A stretch of DNA of 21,796 nucleotides, from assembly GCA_964654015.1 (NCBI GenBank), contig CAZZHQ010000037.1, forward strand, positions 1 to 21,796, in the 5' to 3' direction. The position numbers and the translations under genes were made by a program. The notes under the pieces were generated by a model. It saw nothing but the letters and a program-made list of their open reading frames with translations. It was not told the origin of the DNA and did not search any database. Positions 1-7,606 of this stretch are shown in pieces. This DNA comes from JAUUZT01 sp964654015 (lineage in GTDB: Bacteria; Chloroflexota; Dehalococcoidia; GIF9; AB-539-J10). The stretch's first letter is position 1, and each line of letters opens with the position of its first letter.

Positions 1-2
1 TA

Positions 3-521
3 CAACAAGTCTACACGCTGGCTATAGATCCAGAGTTACAGGGACGGATAGCATTTATTGAGGACTACGATATGCATATGGCTAGATATCTGGTTCAAGG
101 GGTAGATGTGTGGCTGAATACCCCCCGTCGCTTGCAGGAGGCTTGTGGCACCAGCGGTATGAAAGCCGCTATTAATGGTGTGCTTAACCTGAGCATCCTC
201 GATGGCTGGTGGCAGGAAGCCTACAATGGTAAAAATGGCTGGGCTATTGGTGATGACCAGGTAGTCTCAACACCAGAAGCAGAAGATGACGCAGATGCCG
301 AATCGGTCTACCGACTGCTGGAAGACGAGATCGCGCCTCTCTTCTACTCTCGTGTCTGCTCTCGTGATAGAGGAGGCATACCTCATGACTGGATTCGCAT
401 GACAAAGGAGTCAATTCGTTCTATCCTACCTATATTCTGTAGCAGGAGAATGATGAAGGAATATGTTGAACAGATGTATCAGCCAGCCGCTCAGGCATTG
501 CCCATCATAGAATCACATTAG
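3..521 (+). CDS. glgP: Alpha-glucan (glycogen/maltodextrin) phosphorylase, C-terminal part, 5' truncated by window edge
   Basis: The reading frame is open from the window edge (frame 3) and ends at TAG 519-521, giving about 172 residues. The family (GT35) releases glucose-1-phosphate from non-reducing ends of alpha-1,4-glucan using pyridoxal phosphate. The diagnostic block is GTSGMKAAINGVLNLSILDG, encoded at about 147-206; by family knowledge the lysine after GM carries the PLP Schiff base. It is preceded by a VQGVDVWLNTPRR stretch, typical of the roughly 850-residue bacterial alpha-glucan phosphorylase branch (TIGR02094-like). Only the last fifth is visible, so the N-terminal domain and the true start lie outside. 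It converges on treY with a 4-bp stop overlap, so it is not part of the leftward operon, but it acts on the same polymer. The subfamily assignment is by motif memory. Confidence 0.93.
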   Translation, partial: QQVYTLAIDPELQGRIAFIEDYDMHMARYLVQGVDVWLNTPRRLQEACGTSGMKAAINGVLNLSILDGWWQEAYNGKNGWAIGDDQVVSTPEAEDDADAESVYRLLEDEIAPLFYSRVCSRDRGGIPHDWIRMTKESIRSILPIFCSRRMMKEYVEQMYQPAAQALPIIESH

Positions 522-3337
522 CTGCTTATAAGGAGAGCCATAGGGAACGTGTTTAGTATGTCAGAGAGAAGGAGTTTCCGGCCCTGTACATAAGCATTAA
601 GATGCTCTTCTGTAAAAACATTGTGCCATTGCTCAGGAGTACCGTCAGGTAAAAGCAATATGTCGTCTTGCCAAACTCTAAGCCCTGCCGGAATTTCGCC
701 AACCTTAACCAACTTAGTTAGAAATCGTGAAACCACAACTATAACCCACTTCTCCTTTGTGTGACGCCCGAAAGCACAAATATGTTCCCGTCTCTGGCCG
801 ACAATCTCGAGCGGTATGTATCCGCCATATTGAAACACGTCTGGGCAGGACTTGCGGGCGTTCAGTGCCTTGTAGGTCGCATAGAGTTTGACCCGGCCAT
901 CCTGCCACGAATGTAAGATTTGCTGAAGTAAAGATTGCCGATCTTGGACTTCCTGTTGGCTGAGGGAGTTCAACAATTTCTTGCGTTTTCTGAAATCAAC
1001 CGGACGCCGATTGTCGGGGTCTACCAGACTGAAGTCCCACAGTTCCGTCCCCTGATAGAAGTCGGGCACTCCAGGCGAGGTAACCTTGAGCAAGACTTGC
1101 GCCAAGGAATTGAGAGCGCCATAATAGGCTACCCGCTTCTCAAACAACAAGAAGTCCTCGAGGAACTTGTTAGTCTTGGAGCTTTCCAGGATAGATTCCA
1201 GAAACATGATGAGGGCACTCTCGTATTCGGGATCAGGTGATAGCCAACTTGTAAAAACCTTAGCTTCCCTGGCTGCTTTGACTATATATGCCTTTAACCG
1301 TTCCTTGAACTGGGGCATTTCCTCCTCGTGGAGTGTCCATGCACCGATGAGTGTCTGATAAAGAAATAGTTCCATGTCTGGCCCGGGTACTGTAATCCCG
1401 TTTACCAACTGTTTCTTAGTATCATTCCACTTGGTCCACTGCAATAGGTGATTATGCCAATCCTCAGCAATTTCAGAGAGCACATTGATTCTGGCTCTAA
1501 TATCCTCGCTCCGTTTAGTGTCATGTGTTGATGTGGCGTTCAACGTGTGGGGCCAGCGCTCCAGTCTTGTCAGGTTATGGCGGTGGAAGTCGGCGATAGA
1601 TAACCCGGTAGAATCTGGGTTGCCTCCCACCTCGTTTAGCGATAGCACTCGATGGTAGTTGTAGAGAGCTGTATCCTCAACTCCCTTGGCCATGATGGCA
1701 CCGGTAAGCTGTTGCCATCGCAATATGAACTGGAGCCACGATTCTTTTTGTTCAGAAGCTAGATGTTGAGGGAAGTCCAAAGTGAGAATACGCTTCAGAG
1801 AGTTTAGGGTCGTAGTTTCCAATTCAGGGTTTCGCCTTAGTGCCTCTACCACGGCACTCTCTATGTAGAGCCTATCACGAGGGGAGAGCTCCAAAGCGTG
1901 CACATACGTCCGGTAGATGGGCAGGCAGGCAGTAATCTCGATAAGAGTTTTAACCAACTCTGCGGGCGACAGTTTAGAATCCGTATAGCCTTGCTGTGTG
2001 ATACGGAGTAGATGCTTTGCCAGCGTAGCTATCTCACCGGGGAACAATGCCTTCATGACCAGTTTCTTTTTCTGGTAGGCTATGTCATTAAAAAACAACG
2101 CCGATCCGGTCAACTGGGAATAGTTGTTATCAAGAGCTATCGCTCCTTGGCCATCCACGAATAACTCATTGACCGTGTCAACAAAATCATAACCAGTGGT
2201 GCCAAAGACTGGCCACTCTGTCGGTAAAGCCTCATCCATATTCGTAATCTTCTCGACAACAACATATAAACTGAGAGGTTTACTGGCGCCCTTTGTCTCC
2301 GACATCGTAACCTGCTGCAGACGAGTAAGATATTGAAGCGGATCTTTAAGCCCATCTATGTGGTCAACCCTCAGGCCGGTAATTTTTCCTTGCCGGACAA
2401 GCTCAAAAATCAGAGCGTGGGTTTTCATAAAGACTTCAGAATCTTCAACCCGAATACCGACCAGGTCATTAATGTCAAAGAAACGACGATAGTTCATCTC
2501 TTCACGACCTGTCATCCAAAAGACAAGTCGGTATGCTTGTTGTTCCAGCAAGCTGTGCATTTCTTTGGCATTAAGAACAGCGATTTTCTCCAGTAAAAAA
2601 ATCTTAACTTCGGGAGAATTATTAACGATGTCGAGAAATTCCTGCTTGACTGCTTTGCGTTTCCGGTACTGTTTTTTTACTGTGTTGAAGGCTATACTGG
2701 TGACAGTAGGGAGGCGTTCTATAACGTCTATCAGGTGCCATAGTTGCTGGAAGCTAGAATGCTCAGGGTCACTCTCTTTCTTATAAGCCAGGCATTGAAA
2801 AAGGACCCAACAATAAGACTTAATGTCCAGCGGTAGGTATAACTCGTGGTAGCAGATGGAGAGCCCATCATTCTCCAGCTTCACCCTAAACTCTTGAGCC
2901 TTTAATGCCTCTTCATAGGGACTGCTCAGAATAGGCAAAACAACCCTGTTGCCTGTTAAATCCCAGTCAATGTCAAAGAATCCACTATAGGGAGAGCACA
3001 GGCCATTTTCCAGAAGGTCAAGCCACCACGGATTGTCTAAGCTGGCTGCCATGTGATTAGGGACAATATCGAGTAGCAATCCCATTCCATGGTCTTTGAG
3101 ATTACAAACCAACGAATCGAAATCCGCTTCTGTACCAAGCTCAGGATTAAGGCATGATGGATCTATTACGTCATAGCCGTGGGTACTTCCCCGACGTGCT
3201 TTCAGTATAGGGGAAGCATAAAGATCAGAAATACCCAGTTGAGCCAGATAGGGTACCAGTGCCCGGGCATCTTGGAAGCGAAAGTTCCGGTTGAACTGAA
3301 ATCTGTAGGTAGTAACAGGTATTCTTAGGCGAAACAT
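518..3337 (-). CDS. treY: Malto-oligosyltrehalose synthase (GH13_26)
   Basis: Converts the reducing-end alpha-1,4 bond of a malto-oligosaccharide to alpha,alpha-1,1, giving a maltooligosyl-trehalose for TreZ. The 939-residue protein begins with the family signature PVTTYRFQFN and a strand rich in family residues (YASPILKARRGSTHGYDVID at 40-59). Visible GH13 catalytic residues are D325 (LRVDHIDGL, nucleophile), E362 (VVVEKI, acid/base) and D606 (STHDTKRSED). The C-terminal hallmark SPGVPDFYQGTELWDFSLVD is present. Length is within the usual range. The ATG follows the upstream stop directly (TAA-ATG) with no clear Shine-Dalgarno, so translation probably depends on coupling to the GH57 gene. This is the last gene of the leftward operon, and its stop overlaps the stop of the convergent phosphorylase gene. 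Confidence 0.97.
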   Translation of the reverse strand: MFRLRIPVTTYRFQFNRNFRFQDARALVPYLAQLGISDLYASPILKARRGSTHGYDVIDPSCLNPELGTEADFDSLVCNLKDHGMGLLLDIVPNHMAASLDNPWWLDLLENGLCSPYSGFFDIDWDLTGNRVVLPILSSPYEEALKAQEFRVKLENDGLSICYHELYLPLDIKSYCWVLFQCLAYKKESDPEHSSFQQLWHLIDVIERLPTVTSIAFNTVKKQYRKRKAVKQEFLDIVNNSPEVKIFLLEKIAVLNAKEMHSLLEQQAYRLVFWMTGREEMNYRRFFDINDLVGIRVEDSEVFMKTHALIFELVRQGKITGLRVDHIDGLKDPLQYLTRLQQVTMSETKGASKPLSLYVVVEKITNMDEALPTEWPVFGTTGYDFVDTVNELFVDGQGAIALDNNYSQLTGSALFFNDIAYQKKKLVMKALFPGEIATLAKHLLRITQQGYTDSKLSPAELVKTLIEITACLPIYRTYVHALELSPRDRLYIESAVVEALRRNPELETTTLNSLKRILTLDFPQHLASEQKESWLQFILRWQQLTGAIMAKGVEDTALYNYHRVLSLNEVGGNPDSTGLSIADFHRHNLTRLERWPHTLNATSTHDTKRSEDIRARINVLSEIAEDWHNHLLQWTKWNDTKKQLVNGITVPGPDMELFLYQTLIGAWTLHEEEMPQFKERLKAYIVKAAREAKVFTSWLSPDPEYESALIMFLESILESSKTNKFLEDFLLFEKRVAYYGALNSLAQVLLKVTSPGVPDFYQGTELWDFSLVDPDNRRPVDFRKRKKLLNSLSQQEVQDRQSLLQQILHSWQDGRVKLYATYKALNARKSCPDVFQYGGYIPLEIVGQRREHICAFGRHTKEKWVIVVVSRFLTKLVKVGEIPAGLRVWQDDILLLPDGTPEQWHNVFTEEHLNAYVQGRKLLLSDILNTFPMALLISS

Positions 3338-5764
3338 TTAACTAACACGTATTGAGAGCTGCTGCCCCAGCGGGACAAACTGTTCAAGCCACGCCTTAAC
3401 TGCTCCATCTCCTTCCTGTTCCCTTTTCTTGAGTTCAGGGTAAGTGGAATGGAGTAGTTGGTGGTACAGGTTCTGTACCATCCATAGGTCAACGGGGAAC
3501 GGTGCCGAGCTGGCTAATTGCGCGGCAGCCAGAAGCTCCTTTAATATATCAATATCCTCAGGCCTAGCGACCAGCCTTGCTATCGTTTTTTCTAGACTAC
3601 GCTGTAGTAAATAGCTGAGACCATCTGTATCAAGGTCTACCTGCCATGTTTGTACCTCGTCCAGCAGGCTCCTGATTTTTCCCAATTCCAGCACATTATT
3701 GCTGAGCTCCCTGCGCAGTCCAGCATTCAGGATGAACTCGGCGGCAGATTGGTAACTTTTAGGTATCGGATAACTTAGTTCAGCAAGGAAACGCATTGGC
3801 GGGTAATGATGCTCGTACACCTGATAGTAGGCTGTTTCAATCTCAGAAATGGCTGATTCCATGATACTGTTTAGTACTTTATGCTGCTCGTCGCGGAAGA
3901 GAGACCTAAGCGAGTAGGTGGAAGTACCAAAGTATTTATCAAGGAGGCGAACCACCTCGGTAAAATCGGCCCCGTGGAAGGTCTGGGTCATTTCCTGGAG
4001 CATCATCTGGTAAGTTTCTTCTCCTTGATACTCACGGACACCAGCATTTACATTGTGGCCGCCAAAGTGCAGGCCGCCAAAGCTCAAGACAGCTGATTCC
4101 AGTGTTATGACCGACATGACCTTAGCACGCCCGGATGCCAGCTTGGCTTTTCCACACTCAGAAGCGTGATAGTCTTCCACATCAATATGATAACAATAAA
4201 CCTCAGCTTTTCTGCTATGTTCCTCAAACAGGGAACTAACTGCAAAATGAGCAGTAACCTTGGTCAGGTCTATCATAGCCGGCTTTACAAACTTGTCGTA
4301 TATATGACGGCCATCACCATGTTCCCTGATGTTGCTCTTAGCCAGCTCAAGGCGCTCCAGAAAAGACGTTTCAAGGCCATCACCGAAGAGTTCTTGCCCC
4401 AGTTGAACTGCTCGCCCCGCATACTGGATAACCTGCACCGTCTCGATGCCAGACAGTTCACCGAAAAACCAGCCACAACTAGTATACATGAGCATGGCAT
4501 GGCGCTGCAGTTCAAGAAGTTTAAGCGCCATCACATTCTCTTCCTCGGTCAATTCGCGACTGCGGTGCTGTTCCAAGAAGCTCTGGATATTCTCAGGCGA
4601 ACGGTTAAGAACCACCTCGATGTAGCGATTACGGACATCCCACGGGTCTTTAAATAGTTCTTTCGCTTTGCTTTCATATTTGGGGGCGAGGGTGTCACGC
4701 AGCCAATCCAGTGCCTCACGCAGCGGTGCTCGCCACGACTGCTGCCACTTCGGGTTTCTACCTGCTTTGCACCCACAGTCGTTACGCCATCGCTCAATTC
4801 CATGACTACAGCTCCACGACGTATTCTCATTAATCTCAACCTCATATGTCGGTGGATATTTTTCAAGGTACTCACCATAATTGGTGACCTGTGCTAGGTT
4901 ATTGGCTTCAATATAGTACAGGGCAGAGGCCAATGCCATATCCCCGAAGCGATGATGATGACCATAGGTCTCGCCGTCGGTAGCAATATGAACGAGTTGG
5001 GGCCAGGTACGTTCATCTGAGAAGGCACTACCTAAGCGCTGGGCAAACTCGTCGCCGCTGTTTAGCAGGTCCTCAAAGGCAATATTTTGGGAAATAGGTC
5101 CATCGTAGAAGAAGAGCGCCAGCTTACGCCCTGATGGCAAACTGATTTCATAGGCCATGGTAGGGTCGACGCTGCTATTATCGACCTCAGTCCAGATATC
5201 GCTGTTAAGCTGCCGTACCCGTTTCGCCTGGTGAGGCGCTAGAATAGTAAACTTGAGTCCCAGATCTGCTAGAATATCCAGAGTCTCCAGATCTACCGCG
5301 GTTTCAGGAAGCCACATCCCTTCGGGCTTTCGCCCGAAGCGGTACTCAAAGTCCCGGATCCCCCAGAGTACCTGAGTATATTTATCCCGGCGGTTGGTCA
5401 GGGGCATAATCATGTGGTTGTACGCTTGAGCCAGAGCCATGCCGTGCCCGGAGAACTTCTGTCTGCTTATCTGGTCAGCTTCGATAATGGCTTTATAGGT
5501 CTCTACAGAGTTCGCCTCCATCCAGCTAAGCAGTGTAGGTCCAAAGTCAAAGCTTATTCTGGTGTAGTTGTTGACTATCGAAGTGATATATCCCTCACTG
5601 TCTAGAATACGTGAGGCAGTATTGGGGGCGTAGCCTTCAGCAGCAACTCTCTCATTCCAGTCATGATAGGGATAGGCTGAATCCTGCATTTCAACATATT
5701 CCAGCCAGGCATTCTCTCGTGGCGGCTGATAAAAGTGCCCATGAATGCATATATATCGTTCCAT
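3338..5764 (-). CDS. GH57 glycoside hydrolase with C-terminal DUF3536 region, function unassigned
   Basis: 808 residues. The N-terminal half is a GH57 (alpha/beta)7-type domain: HGHFYQP at 8-14 is conserved region 1, MWLPET at 150-155 puts the likely nucleophile at E154, and ATDGETYGHHH at 261-271 puts the likely acid/base at D263 (E265 is a less likely alternative). A cysteine cluster, SCSH at 318-321 followed by CGC at 330-332, could bind a metal or form disulfides. The second half (about 470-730) matches my memory of the DUF3536 region of 'alpha-amylase/alpha-mannosidase' annotations. The start is secure: AAGGAG lies 6 nt upstream, and the ATG directly abuts the treZ stop. GH57 includes amylases, 4-alpha-glucanotransferases, branching enzymes and amylopullulanases. 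The position between treZ and treY implies action on the same malto-oligosaccharides, but the exact reaction cannot be read from sequence. Confidence 0.9.
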   Translation of the reverse strand: MERYICIHGHFYQPPRENAWLEYVEMQDSAYPYHDWNERVAAEGYAPNTASRILDSEGYITSIVNNYTRISFDFGPTLLSWMEANSVETYKAIIEADQISRQKFSGHGMALAQAYNHMIMPLTNRRDKYTQVLWGIRDFEYRFGRKPEGMWLPETAVDLETLDILADLGLKFTILAPHQAKRVRQLNSDIWTEVDNSSVDPTMAYEISLPSGRKLALFFYDGPISQNIAFEDLLNSGDEFAQRLGSAFSDERTWPQLVHIATDGETYGHHHRFGDMALASALYYIEANNLAQVTNYGEYLEKYPPTYEVEINENTSWSCSHGIERWRNDCGCKAGRNPKWQQSWRAPLREALDWLRDTLAPKYESKAKELFKDPWDVRNRYIEVVLNRSPENIQSFLEQHRSRELTEEENVMALKLLELQRHAMLMYTSCGWFFGELSGIETVQVIQYAGRAVQLGQELFGDGLETSFLERLELAKSNIREHGDGRHIYDKFVKPAMIDLTKVTAHFAVSSLFEEHSRKAEVYCYHIDVEDYHASECGKAKLASGRAKVMSVITLESAVLSFGGLHFGGHNVNAGVREYQGEETYQMMLQEMTQTFHGADFTEVVRLLDKYFGTSTYSLRSLFRDEQHKVLNSIMESAISEIETAYYQVYEHHYPPMRFLAELSYPIPKSYQSAAEFILNAGLRRELSNNVLELGKIRSLLDEVQTWQVDLDTDGLSYLLQRSLEKTIARLVARPEDIDILKELLAAAQLASSAPFPVDLWMVQNLYHQLLHSTYPELKKREQEGDGAVKAWLEQFVPLGQQLSIRVS

Positions 5765-7606
5765 CTAAGTCTCCTTTATGAAAAGAGTCACTGCCCAGGG
5801 ATTAAGAACAAGGTCATATTCACCCTTTGAGATAATCTGCTCCGGAGTGGTGCTCCCTATTCCTCTCCACCGCTCCTCTGAGGAATCCAATTCTTTGCGC
5901 CAGCGCCCTGCTGGAACTGGTAATGTGACCGATACCTGGTCTTTATTGATATTGAACATCGTAACTACCTCGCTATCTTTAGTCCACCGGCGTAGGAAGA
6001 GTACTTTCTGTTGGGAAAAGCCTTTTACCTCTAGACTGTCCTTGCTGAGACAGGCCAGGGCAGGGACACCTCTGCGCCTACGAATCAACTCCCTGTAAAA
6101 TTCCATAATGATGATATGCTGGCTCTCGGAGCGCAATTGCCAGTTGAGCTTACTGGCGAGGAAAGTTGCTGTATCCTGTGGGTCAGACGGCTTACCCTGT
6201 AATTGGAAGGAGGCAAATTCTTTCTGGCGTCCCCTGCGCACCGCCTCTGCCAGATCCGGCTCGGAATGGCTGGTGAAGTACAGAAAAGCAGCTGTCTCCC
6301 CGTATTCCTCACCCATGAAGAGAAGTGGGATGAAAGGCGAGAGCAGGATAATGCCAGCCGCCAGCTTGAGCGCTTCAAAGGAGCTAAGCCGACTCAACCG
6401 CTCGCCCAGCACACGGTTGCCTACCTGGTCATGGTTCTGGGTAAAAACAACAAAGCGCTCAGCGGGAATGTCGTTGGAAGAGACACCATGCCTTCGCTGG
6501 CGGTAGCAAGAATATTGCCCTGAATAGACAAAACCCTCCCAAAATGCCTTGACAAGATGCTCAAGCTGGCCGAAGTCCTGATAGTATCCATTTAGTTCAC
6601 TGGTAAGCAGTGCGTGAAGAGAGTGATGAAAATCATCGTTCCACTGGGCATCCAGGTCATAACCTCCAAGCTCCGGCGGCTTGATAAGGCGAGCATCATT
6701 CGCGGCACTTTCACCAATGAGATATCCCTTTCTTTTCAATGCCTTCGTTTCATGATGAAACGCCTGAGATAGCTCTTCTATGAAAGTATAGGCTGAGGTA
6801 TCCAGTATGGCATGAAGCGCATCTAATCGGAGTGTATCAACGTGAAAGTCGGTTAACCAGTAAAGGGCATTCTCGATGAAAAAACGGCGTACTTCATCAT
6901 TATATGGACCGTCAAAATTTAGGGCGTCGCCCCAGGGCGTTTTATAGCGATCGGTAAAGTACGGACCGAAGTCAGCTATGTAGTTCCCCTCTGGGCCTAG
7001 ATGGTTGTAGACTACGTCAAGAATAACCGCTAACCCCTTCTGGTGACAGGCGTTTATCAGAAACTTGAAATCATTTGGACTCCCGTAGGACTCCTGGACA
7101 GCAAAGGGGTAGACACCATCATAGCCCCAGTTACGATTACCAGGAAATTGTGCCACTGGCATGAGTTCCACAGCAGTAATACCAAGCTGTTTGAGTTCAT
7201 CCAGATAACAACTAATAGCTCCAAAGGTACCTTCCTTGGTGAAGGTCCCCACGTGGAGTTCATAGATGATGTACTCCTCAAGGGGCAGCCCCGACCACGA
7301 GCCATCACACCATGGGAAATTAGTGTCTATCACCTGGGATGGGCCATGGACCCCATGAGGCTGGTATAGTGATGCAGGGTCCGGGTGCTCTTTTTGTTCA
7401 TCCAACTGATAAAAATAGAGGCTGCCTGGCATCACACCATTAACTGTGCTACGATGGTAGCCATGTTCATCTTTCTTCAACGGTATGGTCAATTCTTCTG
7501 GCGACGTTATATGCACATCGACTTTTTTCGTCAGCGGAGCCCAGACCAGAAAACGGCAGCGTCCATCTCCCAGATATACAGCCCCAAGGCGGTCTTTCTT
7601 ATTCAT
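5765..7606 (-). CDS. treZ: Malto-oligosyltrehalose trehalohydrolase (GH13_10)
   Basis: Cleaves the alpha-1,4 bond next to the trehalose end of maltooligosyl-trehalose, releasing free trehalose and a shortened glucan. The 613 residues are the normal length. An N-terminal CBM48/E-set-like domain (about 8-95, FLVWAPLTKKVDVHI) precedes the GH13 barrel with YELHVGTFT at 115-123, DVVYNHLGPEG at 197-207, D262 (TLRLDALHAI, nucleophile), E299 (LIGESAAND, acid/base) and D393 (FTQNHDQVGNR). The LGPEGNY loop and the GNRNWGYDGVYPFAV stretch are typical of TreZ rather than GlgB. The start codon overlaps the glgB stop by 4 bp (ATGA), and AGGAA lies 8 nt upstream, indicating translational coupling. Its partner TreY is encoded two genes downstream. 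Confidence 0.97.
   Translation of the reverse strand: MNKKDRLGAVYLGDGRCRFLVWAPLTKKVDVHITSPEELTIPLKKDEHGYHRSTVNGVMPGSLYFYQLDEQKEHPDPASLYQPHGVHGPSQVIDTNFPWCDGSWSGLPLEEYIIYELHVGTFTKEGTFGAISCYLDELKQLGITAVELMPVAQFPGNRNWGYDGVYPFAVQESYGSPNDFKFLINACHQKGLAVILDVVYNHLGPEGNYIADFGPYFTDRYKTPWGDALNFDGPYNDEVRRFFIENALYWLTDFHVDTLRLDALHAILDTSAYTFIEELSQAFHHETKALKRKGYLIGESAANDARLIKPPELGGYDLDAQWNDDFHHSLHALLTSELNGYYQDFGQLEHLVKAFWEGFVYSGQYSCYRQRRHGVSSNDIPAERFVVFTQNHDQVGNRVLGERLSRLSSFEALKLAAGIILLSPFIPLLFMGEEYGETAAFLYFTSHSEPDLAEAVRRGRQKEFASFQLQGKPSDPQDTATFLASKLNWQLRSESQHIIIMEFYRELIRRRRGVPALACLSKDSLEVKGFSQQKVLFLRRWTKDSEVVTMFNINKDQVSVTLPVPAGRWRKELDSSEERWRGIGSTTPEQIISKGEYDLVLNPWAVTLFIKET

Noticed and set aside
4166..4657. 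163-codon open frame on the + strand inside the GH57 gene
   Set aside because: Fully antisense to a gene with clear catalytic motifs; no ribosome site and no recognisable domain.
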